Assembly: GCA_008080735.1 (NCBI GenBank)
Contig: SHMW01000042.1
Span: forward strand, 1-34,999
Length of the DNA: 34,999 bases
Direction: 5' to 3'
Source: Promethearchaeota archaeon
GTDB lineage: Archaea; Asgardarchaeota; Lokiarchaeia; Sigyniarchaeales; SOKP01
The position numbers were made by a program, and so were the translations under genes. Of this stretch, positions 9,579 through 16,329 are shown piece by piece (within the stretch, counting starts at the first letter, position 1; the number at the start of each line of letters is the position of its first letter). Below the pieces are notes generated by a model. The model was not told where the DNA came from, did not search any database, and saw nothing but the letters and a program-made list of their open reading frames with translations.

Positions 9579-10837
9579 TTCCTATCTTTTATTTTTTCTT
9601 GATTGATTTGTATAAAATTTATGATAAATTCAGTAAAATCCAGAATTTTTATCGATGAAATATCTTCAAAATCATTTTGTAAGCATTTGAAATGTAATTC
9701 GCATTTTGGGCATGTCGACACCATAATATTACTCACCTCTTTTGCCTCTAAAAGCCGTTTATATCTTAGAGCTTTTGACCTTTCATTACAATTCATCCAG
9801 CTACTTACACCACAACATAAGGAATTCGCTTTGTTATGTTTCATCTCATTAAACTTATGTCCTACCTTTTCTAATTGATAGAATATTTCTCTAATTTTTT
9901 CCATAATATTATTTTGTTTTGGAAGAAATCTACTAAATCTACAAGGATCATGAAATGTAAATATTAATTTCTTATCTAATCCTTTTTTTAGTTTAAAAGA
10001 AATAATTCCCTCTTCCCACTTTTCATAAAGATACTCTATTATGTGTTTTATTTCGAACCTTTCATTAAAATCTTTAAATAATTTAGGATAATCAATTTTA
10101 AAAGTTCTATATCCCTCTGCGCACGATGTGATGATTGTTGAGACGCCTGCTCTCTCAAAATTATCGACATTTTTTTTAGCTAATTCTATGAATTCCTCCA
10201 CTTTCCCTTGACCCCAATATAAATCATGACCACAACAAAATTCATCCTCAAGTACAACAATAGGATCTTTTTCTATCTTGGAAATCATTTTTAGACTATT
10301 CATGGGAATAGCATCCATCTCATCGAATTCAAATTTAAAATACGGAAGACATCCCACATGGAATAATAGGTCCCCCGATTCAGAAATCTTGATTTCTTTC
10401 GGAATCCATCTTAGATCTCTCTTAGGTTGAATTTCATAGTTTGCAGAAATTTCGGAAATCATAGTATAAATGCCTTTATGAGCAATTTTTTGATCTGGGT
10501 TATTCTGATACTGATTTATCATTTGATATTTCGCAACTCTTACGAGGTCGGCAAAATTTATATCTTCGGGACAATCTTTCATACAACTATTACACATCAA
10601 ACAATCCCAAAGCACTCCACTCTCCAAAATTTTACCCTCAAAACCTTCGAGAATTTTTTGAATTATTCTACTTGGCCTAAAATCTTGGACTTTGCTTATT
10701 TGGCAAACTCCAGTACATCGAGCGCATTGATAACATCTTTTCAGTAATTCTCTTAAATCTTGTTGATGTAAACTGCGTAGATCTTCTTCATTATAATTTT
10801 CTTTTCTGTATGGTGCTTTTTTTTTTGTTTCTGTCAT
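9575..10837 (-). CDS. Fused HdrC-HdrB (HdrD-like) heterodisulfide reductase catalytic subunit
   Basis: The 420-residue product begins with two 4Fe-4S ferredoxin motifs (C35/C38/C41/C45 and C79/C82/C85/C89), the HdrC part. Two cysteine-rich CCG domains follow, the HdrB part. CCG domain 1 has FHVGCLP, EFCCGHDLYWGQGK and SCAEGYRTF. CCG domain 2 has FHDPCRFSRF, SLCCGVSSW and STCPKCELHF. In Hdr the CCG domains bind the noncubane [4Fe-4S] clusters that cleave a disulfide, CoM-S-S-CoB in methanogens. The physiological acceptor here is unknown, because nothing else in the window points to methanogenesis. The order C then B in one chain is like HdrD and related glycolate-oxidase-type proteins. It overlaps frhB by ATGA upstream and hdrA by GTGA downstream, so translation is probably coupled. 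Confidence 0.88.
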   Translation of the reverse strand: MTETKKKAPYRKENYNEEDLRSLHQQDLRELLKRCYQCARCTGVCQISKVQDFRPSRIIQKILEGFEGKILESGVLWDCLMCNSCMKDCPEDINFADLVRVAKYQMINQYQNNPDQKIAHKGIYTMISEISANYEIQPKRDLRWIPKEIKISESGDLLFHVGCLPYFKFEFDEMDAIPMNSLKMISKIEKDPIVVLEDEFCCGHDLYWGQGKVEEFIELAKKNVDNFERAGVSTIITSCAEGYRTFKIDYPKLFKDFNERFEIKHIIEYLYEKWEEGIISFKLKKGLDKKLIFTFHDPCRFSRFLPKQNNIMEKIREIFYQLEKVGHKFNEMKHNKANSLCCGVSSWMNCNERSKALRYKRLLEAKEVSNIMVSTCPKCELHFKCLQNDFEDISSIKILDFTEFIINFIQINQEKIKDRK

Positions 10838-11961
10838 AATTTAAGGTTAATATTTAAATTCTTCATGAACTTTTCTTTCCTTTCAATTTTCTTTTTAGAG
10901 AATGCAGAGAGGATATTTTGAATTCTGAATATCTCATCATCAGAAATCCCTCTGAGTTTAATTAGTCCCGCATCTCTTACTTTTTGGAATAATAGTTTTC
11001 CTTTCTCCGTTCTAATAATAACAGTAGTATATTTCTTGGGGGAACCTAATCCTCCAAAAGAAATATCTGCATAAATATTAGTAAAATCATCACAAGCATT
11101 ACATGCAACACGCATATAATCTTTCATGTAATTAAATGGAATATGCATTTCTTTATGTGGTTCTTGATTATCACCCATCTGGAAAATCAAATCCTCTTTC
11201 ATGTTGATTTTCTTTATCTTTTCGAATTCAATATTAAAATCCTTTTCGAATTTGTCTAATTGGGATCTATCAAAAAGGAAGTTTTCATAACAAAATAGGC
11301 CAAGACAAATCTTAACATTTTCTGATGGAGTGACTCCCAAACTTTGCATACAGCGAATACTATATATTTGACAAGGAGTTCCGACAAGAGCTAATTTATT
11401 GAATTTATAATTTTTTAATTCTGGAATTGTATGGGTGTATGTCGAAAATTTTTGAAGTTCGATCAACTGTGGAGAAATATTTAATTGAGTGCCCGAAGAA
11501 TCTATGAGCTCTTCCTTATTTTTAGCATAAATAGCTTCCCGTGAAAATGGTGCCTCGGTCTTTGAGACGATAGAACCATCGATCTCGTCGATTTCTAATA
11601 GATAATTAATAATCGTATTAACTATTCCTCCATCAGTTCCATTTTTTAAAAAGTCTTTATCATTGGATTGACATGAATAAATTTCGAGATAATTTCCTAT
11701 AGGCATTGAAGAAAAGCCTTCAAATAAATATATTTTATTTAATTCATCGTCTAGAACACGTGTTTGAGGGCAAATATAATAACAAATACCACACTCAAGG
11801 CAATCATCTTCATTTATATATACTGGAGGAGAATATGGGTCAACAAAATTTATAATATCATACTCTGCGGAACTACAAAAACTAACACAGCCTCCACATT
11901 GTTGACATATACCTCTCTCGTGTACATCTTTAATTAAATCTTCAAAAGTTTTTGTTGCCAT
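10834..11961 (-). CDS. FrhB-like F420/FAD oxidoreductase subunit with two ferredoxin motifs
   Basis: The 375-residue product has two N-terminal 4Fe-4S motifs (C19/C22/C25/C29 and C54/C57/C60/C64). The FrhB/FdhB core follows, recognisable from the glycine-rich TDGGIVNTIINYLL near residue 110, the SSGTQ block, LVGTPCQIYSIRCMQ with its conserved Cys, and CLGLFCYENF. The C-terminal CNACDDFTNIYADISFGGLG is a further family Cys block. FrhB proteins bind FAD and exchange hydride with coenzyme F420, or with another donor in divergent members, and pass electrons to Fe-S partners. The first ferredoxin motif ends SFCS instead of CP, a small departure. It lies 10 bases after the extended FrhB gene and overlaps hdrCB by ATGA, so it is probably the electron-input module of this Hdr complex. 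The donor is inferred. Confidence 0.85.
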   Translation of the reverse strand: MATKTFEDLIKDVHERGICQQCGGCVSFCSSAEYDIINFVDPYSPPVYINEDDCLECGICYYICPQTRVLDDELNKIYLFEGFSSMPIGNYLEIYSCQSNDKDFLKNGTDGGIVNTIINYLLEIDEIDGSIVSKTEAPFSREAIYAKNKEELIDSSGTQLNISPQLIELQKFSTYTHTIPELKNYKFNKLALVGTPCQIYSIRCMQSLGVTPSENVKICLGLFCYENFLFDRSQLDKFEKDFNIEFEKIKKINMKEDLIFQMGDNQEPHKEMHIPFNYMKDYMRVACNACDDFTNIYADISFGGLGSPKKYTTVIIRTEKGKLLFQKVRDAGLIKLRGISDDEIFRIQNILSAFSKKKIERKEKFMKNLNINLKL

Positions 11962-11971
11962 AATTTTGATT

Positions 11972-13474
11972 TCATTTATTTTCGGTTAATTTAATAGGTT
12001 TACACTTATTTCTCTTTATTCCAGCTATCTTTTCTACCAAAAATCTACCTGGTTTTACCTCTGTTAAATCTTTCGATTCAATTAAACCATCTTTTATAGC
12101 GGCTTGATATAGTTCTTCTCCTTTTTCGTTTCTAGTTATTACAGAAGACCATCCTGCTTGAGAACCTATAGATCCTACTGAAATGTCGGCAAAATCTGAT
12201 GTAAGATCTTCACAAAAATGGCAAGTTTCGCGAGCATAGGCTTGTATTTCTTTTAAAGGAACATCCAATTCTTCCCCCGATTTTAGATTAATTATGAATT
12301 TACCTTTATCAATATTCATTTTCACTAGATCTTCTATATTCTTATCGAATTTTTCCTCAACTAATTTGATAATATTATCATAAGAAAAGGATTCCATACA
12401 AAACAAACCAATCTTATATTTAATGTTTGTAAAAAATGGATAGCCGCTTGGAAATAAAGATCCTTTCTCTATTGCTTTCATCATACAAGGAACACCAACT
12501 ATTGCAATGCCCTCATATTGCTTTGATTGATCTAATATTGATAATGAAGCACAGTTTGCATATTTTGTACCTGCTGTCTTGTATAAATCCTTAAGATTAT
12601 TCACAATAACCGCTTTCGGATTCCAAAGGTCCTCTGAGTGTTTCACAGCAATTATTGCATCTACTACTTTATTTTTTAATAGATATTCTAAAAGTGTGGT
12701 TACTATACCACCATCTTGACAAGACTTTTTAATTTGATCTATATTAGTTGTTCCAGAATAGGTATTTAGATATGTCCCTATTTTTTCGGAAAATGTTAAT
12801 GATTCATTTAATTGTGATTTAAATTCACTTACCCTTTCGATAGGAAAGGATCGTGGACAGACTGTGAAACACAATCCACATTTAATACATAGCTCTTCAT
12901 CGACTTTTAACTCATCTGAATTTACGACAATTGCATTTACAGGGCATATAGCGGAACACCAACCACAATTACAGCATAGACCAGAATTATATATTATGGA
13001 TACAGGTTCAAAAATTCTCTCTACAAAATCTGCGTCTAATTTGTTAGCTTTATATTTAAAAATATGTTCCTCTTGCTCGACTTCTTTTTCTACCCCCTTA
13101 ATTTTTTTTTTCACTAATTTTATTTTAACTTCATTAGACTCCTCTATGTACCCTTGTTCTTTCAAATAAATAATATCTCTAAGTAAATACATAGGGTTTA
13201 AATTTGAGAATTTTCTAACAAGATCGTCTAATTTTAGAACTTCTTTGATTTTTCTTAGATCTTGTAAAAATAATTGACGTTCAGTTTCAGCATCAATCAT
13301 CGCATCAAGGATATGATAAAATTCTTGCTCAGTATATTTGCCTATCTCTAAGATTTCTTTCTTAGCTTCAAACAACGCTCTGATTTGGAAATTCTTGGTG
13401 GCTAAATAAGTTGCCTCCAAAACATCTTTTGGGGAATAATTTTTAAATTCAGTTTTTTGTATTAATTGATCCAT
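11972..13474 (-). CDS. FrhB-like oxidoreductase with a 150-residue N-terminal helical (winged-helix-like) extension
   Basis: The 500-residue product has a core that is another FrhB: 4Fe-4S motifs C167 or C168/C170/C173/C177 and C196/C199/C202/C206, then QDGGIVTTLLEYLL, AGTKYANC, IVGVPCMMKAIEKG, IGLFCMESFSY and CHFCEDLTSDFADISVGSIG. These are the FAD/F420-binding and Cys blocks of the family. The first 150 residues are absent from ordinary FrhB. They are helical and charged, with LLRDIIYLKEQGYIEE resembling a winged-helix turn, and end in a Lys/Glu-rich linker (VKKKIKGVEKEVEQEE). The extension may dock the subunit to a partner; this is inference. An AGGA lies about 11 bases before the ATG. The gene begins about 95 bases after the Sec mvhD, directly downstream of the SECIS candidate, and probably belongs to the same transcript. 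Confidence 0.85.
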   Translation of the reverse strand: MDQLIQKTEFKNYSPKDVLEATYLATKNFQIRALFEAKKEILEIGKYTEQEFYHILDAMIDAETERQLFLQDLRKIKEVLKLDDLVRKFSNLNPMYLLRDIIYLKEQGYIEESNEVKIKLVKKKIKGVEKEVEQEEHIFKYKANKLDADFVERIFEPVSIIYNSGLCCNCGWCSAICPVNAIVVNSDELKVDEELCIKCGLCFTVCPRSFPIERVSEFKSQLNESLTFSEKIGTYLNTYSGTTNIDQIKKSCQDGGIVTTLLEYLLKNKVVDAIIAVKHSEDLWNPKAVIVNNLKDLYKTAGTKYANCASLSILDQSKQYEGIAIVGVPCMMKAIEKGSLFPSGYPFFTNIKYKIGLFCMESFSYDNIIKLVEEKFDKNIEDLVKMNIDKGKFIINLKSGEELDVPLKEIQAYARETCHFCEDLTSDFADISVGSIGSQAGWSSVITRNEKGEELYQAAIKDGLIESKDLTEVKPGRFLVEKIAGIKRNKCKPIKLTENK

Positions 13475-13534
13475 CTTTTTTCCTATTTAATTTCTTTTAA
13501 AAATTTTAAATTTCCTCCTCCCCTTGCGAGGGTG

Positions 13535-13569
13535 TCAACTTATAACTATTATTTTTTTATAAGCTTCAT
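13535..13569 (-). promoter_or_regulatory. Candidate SECIS element, eukaryotic-type layout, in the 3' UTR of the selenoprotein genes
   Basis: Read on the operon strand from 13569: AUGA (13569-13566), helix strand AGCUUAUAA (13565-13557), an 11-base apical loop starting with five A (13556-13546), helix strand UUAUAAGUU (13545-13537), then GA (13536-13535). The two strands pair over all nine positions, with one G-U pair. AUGA opposite GA would form the tandem G·A core of eukaryotic SECIS elements, and unpaired A's on the 5' side of the apical loop are the second hallmark. A CCUCC (13581-13577) and a GGAGG (13521-13517) outside the core could form a basal helix. Published work on Lokiarchaeota, as I recall, describes SECIS elements resembling eukaryotic ones. 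The pairing is seen in the sequence; the function is inferred. Confidence 0.75.
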
Positions 13570-14016
13570 TCAATTTGGAGGATTCGGTGATTCTATTTCT
13601 TGTAGATTAAGTTTGATCGGGTTATGTCCTTCCATTTGAACCTTTTCAAAAGCATCTTCAACACTTTTAACAAATTTCTCTGATTCTGCTGAGCTTAACA
13701 TATACATATTTACTCGCATATCCCCGAGACCTCTTCGACTTAAAATCCTATTAGCTAGGTCCACATGTTTTTGAGCATTAAAATTTCCCGCTTTGAACTG
13801 ACATTCATGTGGGCGTCAACCCACAACCATCACACCGTCACAACCGCTTTTAATGGCGTAGAGAATATGCTTTACATCTATTCTTCCCGTGCATCTCACT
13901 TTAATAATCTTTACTGAGGGTGTATATTTCATGCGAGACACTCCCGCTAAATCCGCAGCGGAGTATCCTCATTTGAGACAAGCAAAACAGATTATATAGT
14001 AATTATTTTCTGTCAT
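13570..14016 (-). CDS. mvhD: Selenocysteine-containing MvhD/VhuD electron-transfer subunit with two in-frame UGA (Sec) codons
   Basis: Read through two UGA codons, this is a 148-residue MvhD. The ATG at 14016 has a GGAGGT Shine-Dalgarno site lying inside the last codons of hdrA. Sec16 (codon 13971-13969) sits in CFACLKUGYSAADLAG, and Sec67 (codon 13818-13816) in VVGURPHECQF. The all-Cys paralogue at 6004 has C28 and C79 at these places, in otherwise matching motifs (ADLAGVSR; GR-D after the next Cys). VhuD of methanogens is a known selenoprotein family. The protein should carry electrons from an FrhB-like input to HdrA. The reading frame itself ends in UGA (13572-13570), one codon position before the SECIS candidate; the next in-frame stop, UAA, is at 13551-13549. 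A stop-only annotator would report just the last 64 codons. Confidence 0.92.
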
Positions 14017-14018
14017 TT

Positions 14019-15980
14019 TTAACCTCCAGACAAAATTCCTTCAATTTCTGCATAAATTTGATTATCTCTAAAATATCGTATATCAATTGCTTGTGTTGGA
14101 CAGCAAGTAGCGCAAATTCCTCAACCATCACAGTTGATTTCATCTACGGTTGCTTTTACACCTTCTTCTAATTTGATTGCACCCTTAGGACATTCTTTAA
14201 CACATCTATGACAGATAATACATCTGTCCTCATCTACTTCTGCAACAATTAATTCAAGATCAATTTGCCCGGCAGATGTCATTTCAGCTACCTTACTTGC
14301 TGCCGCTCTAGACTGAGAAACTGAGTAGGCAATATCTTTTGGTCCTTGAGCAAATCCTGCAATAAAGATTCCCTTTGTGTTGGTTTCTTGGGGCATTAAG
14401 CCGAAGTGAGATTCAGTCAAGAAGCCATTTTTATCTACATCCAAGTTCAACACATCGGCTATTTGCGCTGTACCTTTTGAAGGTAAGGCGGCGGTTGATA
14501 AGATAACTAAATCCGCATTAATATTGATGATTTCATCGGTCAAAGATGAATAAACTCGTAGTTTAATGTCCTTTGTATCATTGTTTTCTTCAAATTCTCC
14601 CACTTTCCCTCTTATAAGTCTTATATTTGATTCTTTCGCGTGTTGATAATATTCTTCAAATCCTTTTTCGTTGGTTCTCATATCGATGTAGCATATTGTT
14701 ATTTCTGCGTCAGGGAACTCTTCTTTTAATAATTTCGCATTTTTTAACGCAAGCATACAGCAGACTCCGCTGCAATAGGTTCTCTCTTTATCCCGACTGC
14801 CAACACACTGGATGAATACAATTTCTTTTGGTTCTTTTTCATCTGACACACGTCTCACATGACCGCCTAATGGGCCATTTGGAGCAAGCATCCGTTCCAG
14901 TTGAGCTTGGTTGATTACATTTTCAAATTTGCCATATCCATATTCATCATATGGTTCATAGATATCCCACCCAGTCGCGATGATAATCGATCCTACCTCG
15001 ATTTGTTTTTCTTCTGGAATTTGGGAAAAATCGATGGCATCGAGTTCACATTCTTCCACACAACTAAAGCACTCAACGCATGAATTTCGATCAATATCAT
15101 AAAGAAAAGGAACAGCTTGACCAAACGCTATATCTATAGCTTTTCTTGCACCCAAATATTCATCAAAATAATTTGGAATATATATGGGACATACTTCCGT
15201 ACAGGCACCACAACCATTACAATCGTCGGTTATATATCTCGGTTTCTTTTCAATGCAGATCTCGTAATTTCCAACGTAGCCCTTAACTTCTTTAACTTCT
15301 GCATAAGACATTATCTCAATATTTTCATTTCTGCTGACTTCCAACATCTTTGGACCGCAGATTCAGATCGCACAATCATCAGTAGGAAAGGTTCTGTCTA
15401 ATTGAGCCATCCGCCCACCAATCGTCGAATTCTTTTCTACGAGATACACCTTTATACCTTGATTCGCTAAATCTAATGCGGCATTCATCCCTGCTATACC
15501 AGCCCCAATAACTAATGTAGATTTTTTCACGGGAACTGTTTTAATAGGGACTGTTTCTAAAAGTCTTGCACGCTCTAAACCACTGAGTACTAATTTTTTT
15601 GCTTTCTCGGTCGCTTGGTTAGGATCATCTGTACACCAGCTACAATGCTCTCGTACGTTCACCATTTGGTAATAATAGGGATCTAACCCCGCTTTCGAAA
15701 GAGTGTCTCTATAAATGGGTTCATGGGTTACTGGTGTTCAAGCGGAAGCAACGACTCTTGTGATATTTTTTTCTTGGATATCATTCATTATTTCAGTTTG
15801 ACCACTTTCAGTGCAAAGAAAAGAATGGGTTTTGGAAACGACAACATCATCGAATTGCTTTGCAAAATTTACTAATTCTCCGCAATCTACTTTACTTTTA
15901 ATGTTTATGCCTCACTGACACGCATAGAAGGATATTCTTTCGTTTTTTTGTTCATTCCGTTGCATAATATTTTTTAACAT
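14019..15980 (-). CDS. hdrA: Selenocysteine-containing HdrA with four in-frame UGA (Sec) codons
   Basis: Read through four UGAs, the frame is an uninterrupted 653-residue HdrA, the normal family length. Sec23 (codon 15914-15912): CQUGINI, where the Cys paralogue has CHCGINI. Sec81 (15740-15738): ASAUTPVTHEP against ASCTPRTHEP. Sec206 (15365-15363): DDCAIUICGPKM against NDCSLCILAPKM. Sec620 (14123-14121): CDGUGICATCCP against CKGCGTCAATCP. Other features: HCSW (C113), FAD motif GAGIAG at 159-164, inserted ferredoxin motifs C254/257/260/264 and C301/304/307/311, and C-terminal motifs C587/590/593/597 and C617/U620/C623/C627. HdrA is the flavin-based bifurcation hub. GGTGAT lies about 12 bases before the ATG at 15980; M6 is an alternative start. 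The UAA stop is two bases from the mvhD ATG, so there is no room for its own 3' SECIS. It is the first gene of the operon. Confidence 0.93.
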
Positions 15981-16027
15981 ACTTTTTTTCACATCACCTT
16001 ACTAGCAATTAAAATTTCAATTAGGAT

Positions 16028-16048
16028 AATATATGTATAGTTTGTGAT
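16028..16048 (-). promoter_or_regulatory. Candidate archaeal TATA/BRE promoter of the Hdr operon
   Basis: On the operon strand, CACAAACTATACATATAT lies about 50-65 bases before the hdrA start codon. The purine-rich CAAA followed by TATACATATA fits a BRE plus TATA box, and would put the transcript start about 25 bases before the Shine-Dalgarno region. In such AT-rich DNA this pattern alone is weak evidence. Confidence 0.3.
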
Positions 16049-16282
16049 CAAATTCTATAAAAATATTTATATTCGTTTTGAGTTTTATCTATTTCTCTCC
16101 TAATTGATCTCGTTATTAACAATATTTATGAATTTGGTCTTTAAAATGTTTTCTATTTATTTAGATAGCTAAACAAGATATCATTCATGATTGGATCCGA
16201 CAGATTTTACCTAATTCAGAAAATAGAAAATGTTTAATAGTTGGAAAGGATAGTTTTTTAAATTAGGATGATCACAATTAAT

Positions 16283-16316
16283 GATAATCAGAATTCGAAT
16301 TATCGGATCTGATAAT
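16283..16316. promoter_or_regulatory. Inverted-repeat cluster (GATAAT / ATTATC / GATAAT) before the HEAT-repeat gene
   Basis: GATAAT (16283-16288), its reverse complement ATTATC (16299-16304) and GATAAT again (16311-16316) make two overlapping imperfect palindromes. One is centred on GAATTC. The other has a GGATCT centre. They end 13 bases before the start codon at 16330. The position and dyad symmetry suggest an operator for a dimeric regulator; there is no independent support. Confidence 0.3.
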
Positions 16317-16329
16317 CCTAGAAGAATTC

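Larger units (their letters stand above)
15981..16329. other. Divergent intergenic region between the Hdr operon and the HEAT-repeat gene
   Basis: These 349 bases hold no supportable ORF and no RNA gene that I can see. They are AT-rich and must contain the promoters of both divergent units. A TATA-like stretch for the operon and an inverted-repeat cluster in front of the HEAT-repeat gene are listed separately. Confidence 0.6.

Noticed and set aside
13514..13532. GC-rich CCCUCGCAAGGGG segment as a compact methanogen-type SECIS
   Set aside because: It forms only a short 4-bp stem and lacks the GAA/A internal loop. The adjacent AUGA...GA hairpin at 13535-13569 fits a SECIS far better. The segment may be part of a basal helix.
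13570..15980. hdrA/mvhD region as a pseudogene or mis-assembled fragments
   Set aside because: All interruptions are UGA, never UAA or UAG. All lie at family Cys positions, the frame never shifts, and the protein lengths are normal.
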